DNA from: Palsa-513 sp050010595
Lineage (GTDB): Bacteria > Actinomycetota > Thermoleophilia > Solirubrobacterales > Solirubrobacteraceae
Direction: 5' to 3'
NCBI GenBank assembly: GCA_050010595.1
Contig: JBEKKS010000003.1
Location: 186,001 to 250,000 of the forward strand
DNA: 64,000 nucleotides
This document shows positions 50,541-58,312 of this stretch, piece after piece. Numbering within the stretch: position 1 is the stretch's first letter; each line of letters opens with the position of its first letter. The position numbers and the translations under genes were made by a program. The notes beneath the pieces are model-generated. The model had not been told where the DNA came from. It ran no database searches and saw only the letters and a list, made by a program, of their open reading frames with translations.

Positions 50541-50584
50541 GATTGTCTAGCGGTCCGAGCGCGATTGTCTAGCGGTCCGAGCGC
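50541..50584. repeat. 22-bp perfect tandem duplication at the mobA 3' end
   Basis: Two exact copies (50541-50562 and 50563-50584) of a unit beginning GATTGTCTAGCGG. The second copy contains the mobA stop codon and last codons; the first lies just beyond. ATTGTCT also occurs at 50475-50481 in the same intergenic region. Confidence 0.9.
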
Positions 50585-51159
50585 GCGGCGATCTCGCGCT
50601 CGGCGAGTGCCAGGTCCGCGGCGTCGTTGACAGCGAAGCAGAGCAGCCGTGGCTCGCCGAACCGCTCGAGCTCGCGCTCGTTCAGCAGCCGCGCGCCGGC
50701 AAGGACGCTATGCAGCGGCGCGCTGTCGCGCAGCGCGCGCTCGAGTGCCGGGCGATCACCGGCGAGGTAGCGGGCCAGGAGGGGCTGCGGCCGCCCGTCA
50801 ACACAGGCCGCCGCCGCACCTTCGAGATCTGCCAGCCAGACGAGCAGCTCCGGCGCGATGAACGGCATGTCGCAGGCGAGCGCGATCACCGGGCCGCCGG
50901 CAGCATGGTCGAGTGCCGCAAGCACGCCACACGCAGGATGGCTCGGGCGCGTGGGCTCCTCGATCAAGCCACAGTCAAGCTGCGGCAACGGCGACCCGGG
51001 CTTGGCCACGACGACGGGCTCGAGGCCGGCTGCACGGGCTGCCGCAATCGGATAGGCGATCAGCGGGCGACCAGCGAGGCTGACCGTCGCCTTTGCGCCG
51101 CCGAGCCGCCGCCCGGCACCCCCGGCAAGGACCGCCACGAGAGCTCGCCCTGAATGCAC
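50569..51159 (-). CDS. mobA: Molybdenum cofactor guanylyltransferase MobA
   Basis: 196 residues: nucleotide-binding VAVLAGGAGRRLGGAKATVS, SHPACGVLAALDHAAGGPVI and ALACDMPFIAPELL. It adds GMP to molybdopterin to give the MGD cofactor that the YdeP-type enzyme needs. Divergent from moaDE with a 36-bp gap. The stop sits in a 22-bp tandem duplication. Confidence 0.9.
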   Translation of the reverse strand: MHSGRALVAVLAGGAGRRLGGAKATVSLAGRPLIAYPIAAARAAGLEPVVVAKPGSPLPQLDCGLIEEPTRPSHPACGVLAALDHAAGGPVIALACDMPFIAPELLVWLADLEGAAAACVDGRPQPLLARYLAGDRPALERALRDSAPLHSVLAGARLLNERELERFGEPRLLCFAVNDAADLALAEREIAARSDR

Positions 51160-51195
51160 GAGCCCAGTCTGCCAGCGACGGGTACGCTGGACGGG

Positions 51196-51858
51196 GTGAA
51201 CGTTGAGATCCGACTCTTCGCGATGCTGCGAGAACGCGCAAGCACGGGCCGCATCGAGGTCGAGCTTGCCGACGGCGCAACCGTCGCGCAGGTCCTGGAG
51301 CGACTCGAGGAAAGTGGACCGCTGGCCGGGCTGATCGGACGCCTGCCGGTGCGCATGGCCGTCAACCGCGAGCTCGCAAGCCCCGACACGGTCCTTTCAC
51401 AGGATGACGAGCTTGCGCTGATCCCGCCCGTCAGCGGCGGCGCCCCCGCAACCGTGGCGGTGCGTATCCGCGACGAGCCGCTCGTCATCGATGCGCTTGC
51501 GCGATGCGTACGCCGCGACGAGGCGGGCGCACTTGTCATCTTCTGCGGCATCACGCGTCAGGTCGCGAGCCTCGACTACGAGGCCTACCGCGAGATGGCC
51601 GAGCACCAGCTCGAGCTGATCGCGGTCGACTGTGCCGCGCAGCACGCGCTCGCTGCGATCGCAATCGAGCACCGGGTCGGAAACGTCCCGCTCGGCGAGC
51701 CGAGCGTGATCGTCGCTGCTGCGGCGGCACATCGCGATGAGGCGTTCGCGGGGGCACGCGAGGCGATCGACCGCGTGAAGGCGGAGGCGGCCATCTGGAA
51801 GCGGGAGATCGAGGCGGACGGGACGGCCCGCTGGGTCGACGGGCAGGCGCAGCTGTGA
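51196..51858 (+). CDS. moaX: Fused molybdopterin synthase MoaD-MoaE (MoaX-like)
   Basis: 220 residues. Residues 1-~83 are MoaD (NVEIRLFAMLRERASTGRIE ... DDELALIPPVSGG) ending in the Gly-Gly that carries the thiocarboxylate. The rest is MoaE: GALVIFCGITRQVASLDYEA, AIEHRVGNVPLGEPSVIVAA, HRDEAFAGAREAIDRVKAEA and IWKREI. MoaD/MoaE insert the dithiolene sulfurs into cPMP. The internal GG must be freed by cleavage, as known for mycobacterial MoaX. GTG at 51196; overlaps moaC by four bases. Confidence 0.92.
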   Translation: MNVEIRLFAMLRERASTGRIEVELADGATVAQVLERLEESGPLAGLIGRLPVRMAVNRELASPDTVLSQDDELALIPPVSGGAPATVAVRIRDEPLVIDALARCVRRDEAGALVIFCGITRQVASLDYEAYREMAEHQLELIAVDCAAQHALAAIAIEHRVGNVPLGEPSVIVAAAAAHRDEAFAGAREAIDRVKAEAAIWKREIEADGTARWVDGQAQL

Positions 51859-52334
51859 GCGGCGAGCTGACGCACATCGGCGAAGACGGCAACGCGCGGA
51901 TGGTCGACATCGGTGCCAAGGCGGTCAGCGAGCGACGGGCGGTCGCGCGCGCCCGAGTTCGGATGACGCCGGCAAGCGCGCGCGCTGTCCGCGATGGCGG
52001 CGGGCCGAAGGGCGATGTGCTCGCAACGGCACGGCTTGCAGGGATCCAGGCGGCGAAGCAGACCGGGGCGTTGATTCCCCTCGCCCACCCGATCGAGTTG
52101 ACCTACGTTGACGTGAAGGCGAGCGTCGAGGCAGACGAAGGGCTCGTCGAGCTCGTCAGCGAGGTGCACGCGATCGGCCGCACGGGCGTGGAGATGGAAG
52201 CAATGACGGCCTGCGGAGTTGCCGCGCTGACCGTTTACGACATGGCCAAGGCGCTCGAGCGCGGCATCGCGATCGAGGAGATCGTGTTGCTCGAGAAGAC
52301 CGGCGGCCAACGCGGCGATTGGCGGCGTCCGTGA
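51855..52334 (+). CDS. moaC: Cyclic pyranopterin monophosphate synthase MoaC
   Basis: 159 residues: LTHIGEDGNARMVDIGAKAV, KGDVLATARLAGIQAAKQT, LIPLAHPIELTYVDVKASVE, VEMEAMTACGVAALTVYDMA and LLEKTGGQRGDW. It completes conversion of the MoaA product to cPMP. GTG start overlapping moaDE; stop overlapping mogA (GTGA). No moaA in the window. Confidence 0.96.
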   Translation: MSGELTHIGEDGNARMVDIGAKAVSERRAVARARVRMTPASARAVRDGGGPKGDVLATARLAGIQAAKQTGALIPLAHPIELTYVDVKASVEADEGLVELVSEVHAIGRTGVEMEAMTACGVAALTVYDMAKALERGIAIEEIVLLEKTGGQRGDWRRP

Positions 52335-52807
52335 GAGCCGCGCTGATCACGATCTCGACCTCGAAGGCAGCCGGCGAAGGGCACGACGAGTCCGGCGAGC
52401 AGCTCGCCGGACTCGCGCAGCGCCTCGGACTCGAGATCGCCGGCCGCGAGCTGATCGCCGATGACCGCGAGCTGATCGAGCAGCGGCTGCGCTACTGGAG
52501 CGGGCGCTGCGAGCTCGTGCTGACGAGCGGCGGCACCGGCGTCGCTCCCAGCGACGTGACGCCCGAGGCGACGAGCGCGGTGATCGAGCGCGAGGTGCCG
52601 GGCATCGCCGAGGCGATTCGAGGCGCGGCACGCGAGCACACGCAGCATTGGATGCTTGGTCGCGGGGTGGCGGGGATCGCCGCCGGCACGCTGATCGTGA
52701 ACTTGCCGGGCAGCCCGAAGGCGGTCGCGCAAAGCGGAGAGGCGATCGTGGCGGCGCTGCCGCACGCGCTGGACTTGCTAGCTGGGCTGGCGGGCGCACA
52801 TACTTAG
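52331..52807 (+). CDS. mog: Molybdopterin adenylyltransferase MogA/MoaB
   Basis: 158 residues: RAALITISTSKAAGEGHDES, ELVLTSGGTGVAPSDVTPEA and GTLIVNLPGSPKAV. It adenylates molybdopterin before metal insertion. GTG start at 52331 shared with the moaC stop; the regulator gene follows 4 bp later. Confidence 0.94.
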   Translation: MRAALITISTSKAAGEGHDESGEQLAGLAQRLGLEIAGRELIADDRELIEQRLRYWSGRCELVLTSGGTGVAPSDVTPEATSAVIEREVPGIAEAIRGAAREHTQHWMLGRGVAGIAAGTLIVNLPGSPKAVAQSGEAIVAALPHALDLLAGLAGAHT

Positions 52808-52811
52808 AGCG

Positions 52812-53228
52812 ATGAGCGAGAGCCTCTCACTCGGCGATGCGGCAACAGCGATCGGGGTCAGCACCGACACGCTGCGACGCTGGGACAGCGCCGGGAAGCT
52901 CGTGACCGAGCGTGACTCGCGCAACCGGCGGATCGTGCCGCGCAGCGAGGTCGAGCGACTCACGCAAAGGCCCGAGCGCCACCGCACCGGCACCCGCAGC
53001 TCGGCCCGCAACCGGTTCCCCGGAATCGTGCGCTCGGTCGAGGTCGGAGGCGTGATGGCACTCGTCGAGATCGAAGTGGGCGAGCTTCTCGTTACGGCGG
53101 CGGTCACGCGTGACTCGGTCGAGGAGCTGGGCTTGCGTCCCGGTGTCGCGGCGACAGCGTTCGTCAAGGCGACTTCGGTGATGATCGAGCGAGCAAACGC
53201 GTCGCCGCCGGATCAAAGCACGCGGTAA
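52812..53228 (+). CDS. HTH plus TOBE (Mop) molybdate-responsive regulator
   Basis: 138 residues. N-terminal excisionase/MerR-like HTH (SLGDAATAIGVSTDTLRRWD, SRNRRIVPRSEVERL) and a C-terminal TOBE/Mop domain (ARNRFPGIVRSVEVGGVMAL, VTAAVTRDSVEELGLRPGVA, AFVKATSVMI). This two-part protein binds molybdate and probably controls the mod/moa genes. Its 3' end overlaps the convergent modC by 65 bases. Confidence 0.88.
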   Translation: MSESLSLGDAATAIGVSTDTLRRWDSAGKLVTERDSRNRRIVPRSEVERLTQRPERHRTGTRSSARNRFPGIVRSVEVGGVMALVEIEVGELLVTAAVTRDSVEELGLRPGVAATAFVKATSVMIERANASPPDQSTR

Positions 53229-54195
53229 CAGCATCGCCAGCGACGAGTGCGGCGCCGTGCGCGAGCGCGAGCTCGACGACAAGCGGACCGACCGTAGCCC
53301 TGATCGTGCCACCCACCTGGGTGAGGGTGCCGATCCGGCCGCTGACCGTGTTGGCGTTCGCGGGCGGCGACCCGTCGAGCGAGATCTCCCACGGCGCAAC
53401 CGCGACGTCGACCTCGCCGCTGGCGGCGTCTGTCGAGTGGAGTCGCTCGCCCGATTCGAGGGTCACCTCCGTCAGCGCGCCAGCCGTCCCGGTCACCCTG
53501 CCGCGCAGCAAGTTCGCACCGGTGAACGCGGCGACAAACGCGTCGGCCGGGTGCGCGGTCAGCTCGCTCGCCCGGTCGAGCTGGCGCAGGCGTCCGAATG
53601 CGATCACGCCGACTCGGCTCGCGAGCGCGACCGCATCTCCGTAGTCGTGGGTGACGATGAGCGTCGGCAGCCCGAGCTCGGCCAGCAGCGCGGCAAGCTC
53701 GCTGCGGACCGCCCCGCGGGTGTGCGGGTCGAGCGCTGCGAGCGGCTCGTCGAGCAACAGAACGCCGGGGTCACGCGCGAGCGCACGCGCAAGCGCGACG
53801 CGCTGGCGCTCGCCCCCCGACAGCGCGTCGGGCCGAGCCGTCGCGAGATGGTCGATCCGCAGGCGCGCGAGGAACTCCTCGACACGCTCGCGGCCGCCGT
53901 AGGCGACGTTCTCACGCACGGTCATGTGGGGGAAGAGCGCGTATTCCTGGAAGACCATTCCGACCCTGCGGCGATCGGGCGGACGGTCGATGCGCGCCTG
54001 AGCGTCGAACCAGACGTCGCCGTCAAGCGTGACGCGGCCGCGGCGCGGCCGCGCGAGGCCCGCGATCACCGCAAGCGTCGAGGACTTCCCGGCGCCCGAT
54101 GGGCCGGCAAGCGCGACGACGTCGTCGAACTCGAGCGCTAGCTCGAGCTCGAAATGGCGAAGCGGTAGCGAGAACTGCGCCGTGAGGACTGCCAC
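53164..54195 (-). CDS. modC: Molybdate ABC transporter ATPase ModC
   Basis: 343 residues: Walker A LAGPSGAGKSSTLAVIAGLA, Q-loop MVFQEYALFPHMTVRENVAY, signature LSGGERQRVALARALARDPG, Walker B LLLDEPLAALDPHT, switch His in LIVTHDYGDAV; a C-terminal TOBE domain (RGRVTGTAGALTEVTLESG). It energises molybdate (or tungstate) import. The start overlaps modB by 58 bases, and the end overlaps the regulator gene by 65. Confidence 0.94.
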   Translation of the reverse strand: MAVLTAQFSLPLRHFELELALEFDDVVALAGPSGAGKSSTLAVIAGLARPRRGRVTLDGDVWFDAQARIDRPPDRRRVGMVFQEYALFPHMTVRENVAYGGRERVEEFLARLRIDHLATARPDALSGGERQRVALARALARDPGVLLLDEPLAALDPHTRGAVRSELAALLAELGLPTLIVTHDYGDAVALASRVGVIAFGRLRQLDRASELTAHPADAFVAAFTGANLLRGRVTGTAGALTEVTLESGERLHSTDAASGEVDVAVAPWEISLDGSPPANANTVSGRIGTLTQVGGTIRATVGPLVVELALAHGAALVAGDAVTACFDPAATRLLARSSPKSP

Positions 54196-54965
54196 AGACC
54201 AGTCAGTTTGAGCGAAAGCAGGATCGCAGCGATAATCACCACGAACAGCGCCGCGATCGCGATCGCTGCATCGAGGTTCGAGTCGAACTCGGCGTAGATC
54301 GCGAGCGGCGCGGTCTGCGTAACGCCCTGCAGGCTGCCGGCGAACATGATCGTCGCGCCGAACTCGCCGAGCCCGCGGGCGAGCGATAGCGCCGCCCCCG
54401 CCGAGAGACCCGGTGCCGCAAGCGGCAGCGCGACCCGGAAGAAGGTCTTGACGGGACCCGCGCCGAGCGTTCGTGAAGCCTGCAGGAGCTTGCGGTCAAG
54501 CGACTCGAAGGCCGCCACCGCAGTGCGGACGTACAGCGGACCGCCGACGAAGGCGACCGCCAGCACGACCGCCGCCTTGTCGAAGGAGACGTCGATGCCG
54601 AGCGCCGAGAAGGTGCCGCCGAGCAGGCCGAGTCGGCCGAACGCGACAATCAGGCCGATCCCGGCGACCGCGGGTGGCAGCACGATCGGCAGCTCGACGG
54701 CGGTCAGCGCGAGCATGCGGCCCGGAAAGCGGCGCGTTGCGAGCAGCCAGGCCAGCGGCGTGCCGAACACGAGGACGGCCACCTGCGCGATCGCACTCGT
54801 CTCGGCAGAGACGGCGAGCGCATCGGTTACGACCGGGTTGCCGATCTGGTCAAACAGCCGACCCGGCGGCACGTGTGTCAGGAGCGCGGCCAGCGGCAGG
54901 ACGATGAAAGCGAGCGCGACCGCGCAGAGGGCGAAGAACGCAACCGCGGTTGCGAAGCGACGCAT
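54138..54965 (-). CDS. modB: Molybdate ABC transporter permease ModB
   Basis: 275 residues with five or six helices: ALSVSAETSAIAQ-type region, LAWLLATRRFPGRMLALTAV, ELPIVLPPAVAGIGLIVAFG and the EAA loop TLGAGPVKTFFRVALPLAAP followed by GLSAGAALSLARGLGEFGAT. It forms the channel with ModC. It begins directly after the modA stop (1 base), and its tail overlaps modC. Confidence 0.93.
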   Translation of the reverse strand: MRRFATAVAFFALCAVALAFIVLPLAALLTHVPPGRLFDQIGNPVVTDALAVSAETSAIAQVAVLVFGTPLAWLLATRRFPGRMLALTAVELPIVLPPAVAGIGLIVAFGRLGLLGGTFSALGIDVSFDKAAVVLAVAFVGGPLYVRTAVAAFESLDRKLLQASRTLGAGPVKTFFRVALPLAAPGLSAGAALSLARGLGEFGATIMFAGSLQGVTQTAPLAIYAEFDSNLDAAIAIAALFVVIIAAILLSLKLTGLWQSSRRSSRYRFAISSSS

Positions 54966-55760
54966 CTAACGCTTACGATGCGGCGGCTTCGTGACGATGC
55001 GCTCCTTCGGCTTGGTCAACGGCAGGAAGCCGTAGGAGAGGAGCTTTGCTTGGCCCGCCTTGCTGAGCACCTGGGCGATGAACGCGTTCGCGGCGGCCTG
55101 ATTGGGGCTCGCGGTCACGACCGCGAGCGCGTAGGTGACCTTCGGCTGGGCCCAGACCGGGACCGTCACCACGTCCACCTGTCCCGGCACGGTCTTCGCG
55201 TCAGTCGAGTAGACGAAACCGGCGTCGACCTGGCCGAGGGCCACCTGCGAGAGAACGTCTCGGACATCGGAGTCCTCACTGACGACGTTTGCCATCACCT
55301 GGGAGGTCAAGTTCATCTGGCCCAGGACCTCGCGCGTGTAACTACCGACCGGGACAGCGGCGGCCGCGATCGCGATGCTCACACCGGGCTTGGTCAGGTC
55401 GTAGATCGAATGGATCCCACCCGGATTCGAGGTCGGCACGACGATCACGAGCGTGTTGCGCGTGAAGTCGACCGGCTGCTCGACGAGGCCCTTGGCGTAG
55501 AGAGTGGCGGGAATCGAGGTGTTCGCGGAGGCGAAGATATCGGCGGGCGCGCCCAGCTCGATCTGGGCGGCGAGGGCATTCGAGCCGGCAAACGAGTACT
55601 GCGCGTTCGAATCGATCGCCGGGAAGACGTCGGTCAGCGACGACGCCGCATAGACGGTCAGGGTCGAGCTCGCCGATGCCGCCGGAACCAGCAGGGCGAG
55701 GCAGGCGATCAGCAGCGCGCTAGCTCGTATAGCGACTGAGCGCATTCGATGCCTCCTCAA
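54966..55760 (-). CDS. modA: Molybdate-binding protein ModA
   Basis: 264 residues. A signal peptide (LLIACLALLVPAASASS) leads to TLTVYAASSLTDVFPAID, SFAGSNALAAQIELGAPADI, DIFASANTSI, NTLVIVVPTSNPGGI and VDAGFVYSTDAKTVPGQV, the type-2 periplasmic-binding fold of ModA. No lipobox Cys, so it may be released or anchored through its basic C-tail (KPKERIVTKPPHRKR). The start lies 41 bases inside the preceding ferritin-like gene; ATG at 55745 is possible. Confidence 0.93.
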   Translation of the reverse strand: MRRHRMRSVAIRASALLIACLALLVPAASASSTLTVYAASSLTDVFPAIDSNAQYSFAGSNALAAQIELGAPADIFASANTSIPATLYAKGLVEQPVDFTRNTLVIVVPTSNPGGIHSIYDLTKPGVSIAIAAAAVPVGSYTREVLGQMNLTSQVMANVVSEDSDVRDVLSQVALGQVDAGFVYSTDAKTVPGQVDVVTVPVWAQPKVTYALAVVTASPNQAAANAFIAQVLSKAGQAKLLSYGFLPLTKPKERIVTKPPHRKR

Positions 55761-56322
55761 TTGTCAGGATTGGCGGGAACGGCGCGTCGAACGGTGGCTG
55801 ACCGTCAAGCCGTGCGAACACGCTCTGATGCTGTGCCTCGTTGGCCGTTATCTGCGCGAGCGCAGATGCAAGCGCGGGCGTCACCACGGCACCGCCCGCT
55901 CCGACGTAGGCGCCGAGCGTCAGCGTCTCGAGCTCGAGCGCGAGACGCTTCAACGAGCGTGCCGTGTAGAAGGTCGCGGCCGGGTATGAGAAGTTGACGT
56001 CGGTCGCGGTCAGCGGCGTCCCGCCGGCGGTTGTTATCGCGTCGGCGAGGTAGGCGTAGTGAGCGCGCTCGTTGGCGAGCGCAGCCCGCACCTGGGCGGT
56101 CGCAGGGCCGTCGAGGTGGCGTGCGCGCAGCGCGTTCTCGTAGAAGTCGATCGCCAGCAGCTCGAAGCAAATCAAAAGGCGTGCATAGGCAAGATCGGCG
56201 GCCGGAAGGACCCCAGGCGGGGCTGAGGGGGTCGCCGCCTGCGCGCCTGCCGGCAGCAGAGCGAGGACAATTGTGGACGCGCCGGAGGCAAGCAGCTCGG
56301 CGCGCGTCAGGCGACCGCGCAC
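55720..56322 (-). CDS. Secreted ferritin-like protein
   Basis: 200 residues. Signal peptide (ASTIVLALLPAGAQAA) then a four-helix ferritin-like bundle: LLICFELLAIDFYENALRAR, RAALANERAHYAYLADAITT, LKRLALELETLTLGAYVGAG and AQITANEAQHQSVFARLDGQ, with Glu and ExxH pairs for a metal site. It heads the mod operon and overlaps modA, suggesting a link to extracytoplasmic metal or oxyanion handling. No known activity. Confidence 0.82.
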   Translation of the reverse strand: MRGRLTRAELLASGASTIVLALLPAGAQAATPSAPPGVLPAADLAYARLLICFELLAIDFYENALRARHLDGPATAQVRAALANERAHYAYLADAITTAGGTPLTATDVNFSYPAATFYTARSLKRLALELETLTLGAYVGAGGAVVTPALASALAQITANEAQHQSVFARLDGQPPFDAPFPPILTIEEASNALSRYTS

Positions 56323-56384
56323 AGGCGCACCTTAGCAGTGCATAGGCGCTTCGAGACCTGTGGCGCGTATGTGATGATTCCGGC

Positions 56385-57188
56385 GTGCTGCTGGGCAAGA
56401 CCGGCGTGCTCGCCGCGTGGGCGTCGCGCCATCGCATGCTTTCCAAGGTGCCGGAGATCGTCGTCCTCTTCTGGGTGACGAAGATCCTGACGACCGGGAT
56501 GGGCGAGGCGACCTCGGACTACCTCGTCGCAATCAACCGCTACGGGGCCGTGCTCGTCGGACTCGTCGCGTTCGCCCTCGCGCTCACCTGGCAGCTGTGG
56601 CTACATCGGTACGTCGTGGGGGTCTACTGGCTCGCGGTCTCGATGGTCGCCGTGTTCGGCACGATGGCCGCCGACGTGCTGCACATCGGGCTAGGGATCC
56701 CGTACGCCATCTCGAGCGCGTTCTACGCGGTCGTGCTCGCGGCGGTCTTCGTCACATGGCAGCGCACCGAGGGAACGCTCTCGATCCACTCGATCCACAC
56801 ACCGCGGCGCGAGCTCTTCTACTGGGCGACCGTGCTCGCGACCTTCGCGCTCGGCACCGCGCTCGGCGACATGACTGCAGCGACGCTGCAGCTCGGCTAC
56901 CTCGACTCCGGTTTCCTCTTCGCGGGCCTCTTCCTTGCGCCCGCGCTCGGCTACTGGAAGCTCGGGCTGGACCCGATCGTCGCGTTCTGGTTTGCATACG
57001 TCATGACGCGGCCGCTCGGGGCGTCCTTCGCCGACTGGCTCGACAAGTCGGGGCGCCTTGGCGGGCTCGGACTCGGCAACGGTCCGGTCGCCGCCGCCTC
57101 AGCGCTCGTGATCGTCTGCTTCGTCGCCTACCTCGCGATCACGCACGACCCACTTGTCGAGCAAGACGACGCGCTACGGGTGCAGTAG
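56385..57188 (+). CDS. COG4705-family integral membrane protein
   Basis: 267 residues, eight helices: SKVPEIVVLFWVTKILTTGM followed by GEATSDYLV, MVAVFGTMAADVLHIGLGIP, THSIHTPRRELFYW-like HSIHTPRRELFYWATVLATF, and GYWKLGLDPIVAFWFAYVMT then RPLGASFADW. It matches COG4705 membrane-anchored proteins of unknown function. GTG start at 56385. Convergent with ppk2 (one base between stops). Confidence 0.82.
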   Translation: MLLGKTGVLAAWASRHRMLSKVPEIVVLFWVTKILTTGMGEATSDYLVAINRYGAVLVGLVAFALALTWQLWLHRYVVGVYWLAVSMVAVFGTMAADVLHIGLGIPYAISSAFYAVVLAAVFVTWQRTEGTLSIHSIHTPRRELFYWATVLATFALGTALGDMTAATLQLGYLDSGFLFAGLFLAPALGYWKLGLDPIVAFWFAYVMTRPLGASFADWLDKSGRLGGLGLGNGPVAAASALVIVCFVAYLAITHDPLVEQDDALRVQ

Positions 57189-57189
57189 C

Positions 57190-58023
57190 TCAGCCGTCGT
57201 TGGCGGCGTGGACCGTCTTGCGGACCTCGTAGCGAGTCGGCACGAGACGCTCGGTCGACTTCGGCGGCCGGACGTAGTCGCGCTGCTGGCGCTTGGGGAG
57301 CTTGATGTCGTTGTCGTCCTCGACGCGCTCGTAGGGGATCGATGAGAGCAGGTGGGCGATCAGGTTCAGGCGCGACGTTCGCTTGTCGTCGGCCTCGACA
57401 ACCCACCATGGGCTGTGGGCGGTGTCGGTGTACTCGAACATACGGTCCTTGGCCTCGGCGTAGTCAACCCAGCGGGCGCGGGCCTCGAGATCGGTCGGAC
57501 TGAACTTCCAGCGCTTGCGCGGATCCTTCAAACGAGCCTTGAAGCGGCGCTCCTGCTCGCGATCTGAAACCGACAGCCAATACTTCAGGAGCGTGATGCC
57601 ATCGTTCTGGAGCGCCAGCTCGAACTGCGGGGCAAAGCGCAAGAACTCGCGGTACTGCTCCTCGGAGCAGTAGCCCATCACGCGCTCGACGCCGGCGCGG
57701 TTGTACCAGGAGCGATCGAACAAGACGATCTCGCCCGCCGCCGGAAGATGCTGCACGTAGCGCTGGAAGAACCACTGCGTGCGCTCGCGCTCAGTCGGGG
57801 TCGGGACCGCGACAACCCGGCACGCGCGCGGGTTCAAATAGGCGGTGATGCGGCGGATCACGCCGTCCTTGCCGGCGGTGTCGCGACCCTCGAAGAGCAC
57901 GACGAGACGGCGGCCATGCTTGACGATCCAGTCCTGCATGAAGACGAGCTCCGTCTGCATGCGGGCGAGCTCCTTCTCGTACTCAGCTGGCGTCAGTTCG
58001 ACCGGGGGCATCGGCTCAATCAT
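57190..58023 (-). CDS. ppk2: Polyphosphate kinase 2
   Basis: 277 residues, the class I PPK2 length: Walker A LVVLFEGRDTAGKDGVIRRI, Walker B-like EIVLFDRSWYNRAGVERVMG and lid RRFKARLKDPRKRWKFSPTD. It moves phosphate between polyphosphate and nucleoside diphosphates (GDP or ADP). ATG at 58023 or 58011 both fit; the longer frame is non-coding. Confidence 0.94.
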   Translation of the reverse strand: MIEPMPPVELTPAEYEKELARMQTELVFMQDWIVKHGRRLVVLFEGRDTAGKDGVIRRITAYLNPRACRVVAVPTPTERERTQWFFQRYVQHLPAAGEIVLFDRSWYNRAGVERVMGYCSEEQYREFLRFAPQFELALQNDGITLLKYWLSVSDREQERRFKARLKDPRKRWKFSPTDLEARARWVDYAEAKDRMFEYTDTAHSPWWVVEADDKRTSRLNLIAHLLSSIPYERVEDDNDIKLPKRQQRDYVRPPKSTERLVPTRYEVRKTVHAANDG

Positions 58024-58096
58024 CGACCAGTCTGGCACGCGCGTTGACGGTAGAAGGCCGCAGTCACAAATTCGGGGCCGAAGCGCATTAAGAGAT

Positions 58097-58285
58097 GTGG
58101 CCCGCGAACTGCATTGCCCGCGCTGCGGCTGGCGCTTCGAGACCCGCAACGCGTCGTGGAGCATCGAGTACTGCCCGCGCTGCCTCGCGCACGCGCTGCG
58201 CGCCGTGCAGCTCGAAAAAGGCGCTCTCGCCGTGAAGAACGTACGACACGCGTCGCACAGACCGCCCACAACAACGGCTGCTTAG
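58097..58285 (+). CDS. Small zinc-ribbon protein
   Basis: 62 residues from GTG: two CPRC knuckles (LHCPRCGWRF and IEYCPRCLAH) spaced 20 residues apart form a zinc ribbon; the tail is basic. Function unknown. Divergent from ppk2 and 27 bp upstream of the potassium channel gene. Confidence 0.7.
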   Translation: MARELHCPRCGWRFETRNASWSIEYCPRCLAHALRAVQLEKGALAVKNVRHASHRPPTTTAA

Positions 58286-58312
58286 TCCGGCGCGCAAGCG
58301 AGAATCCGGTCC

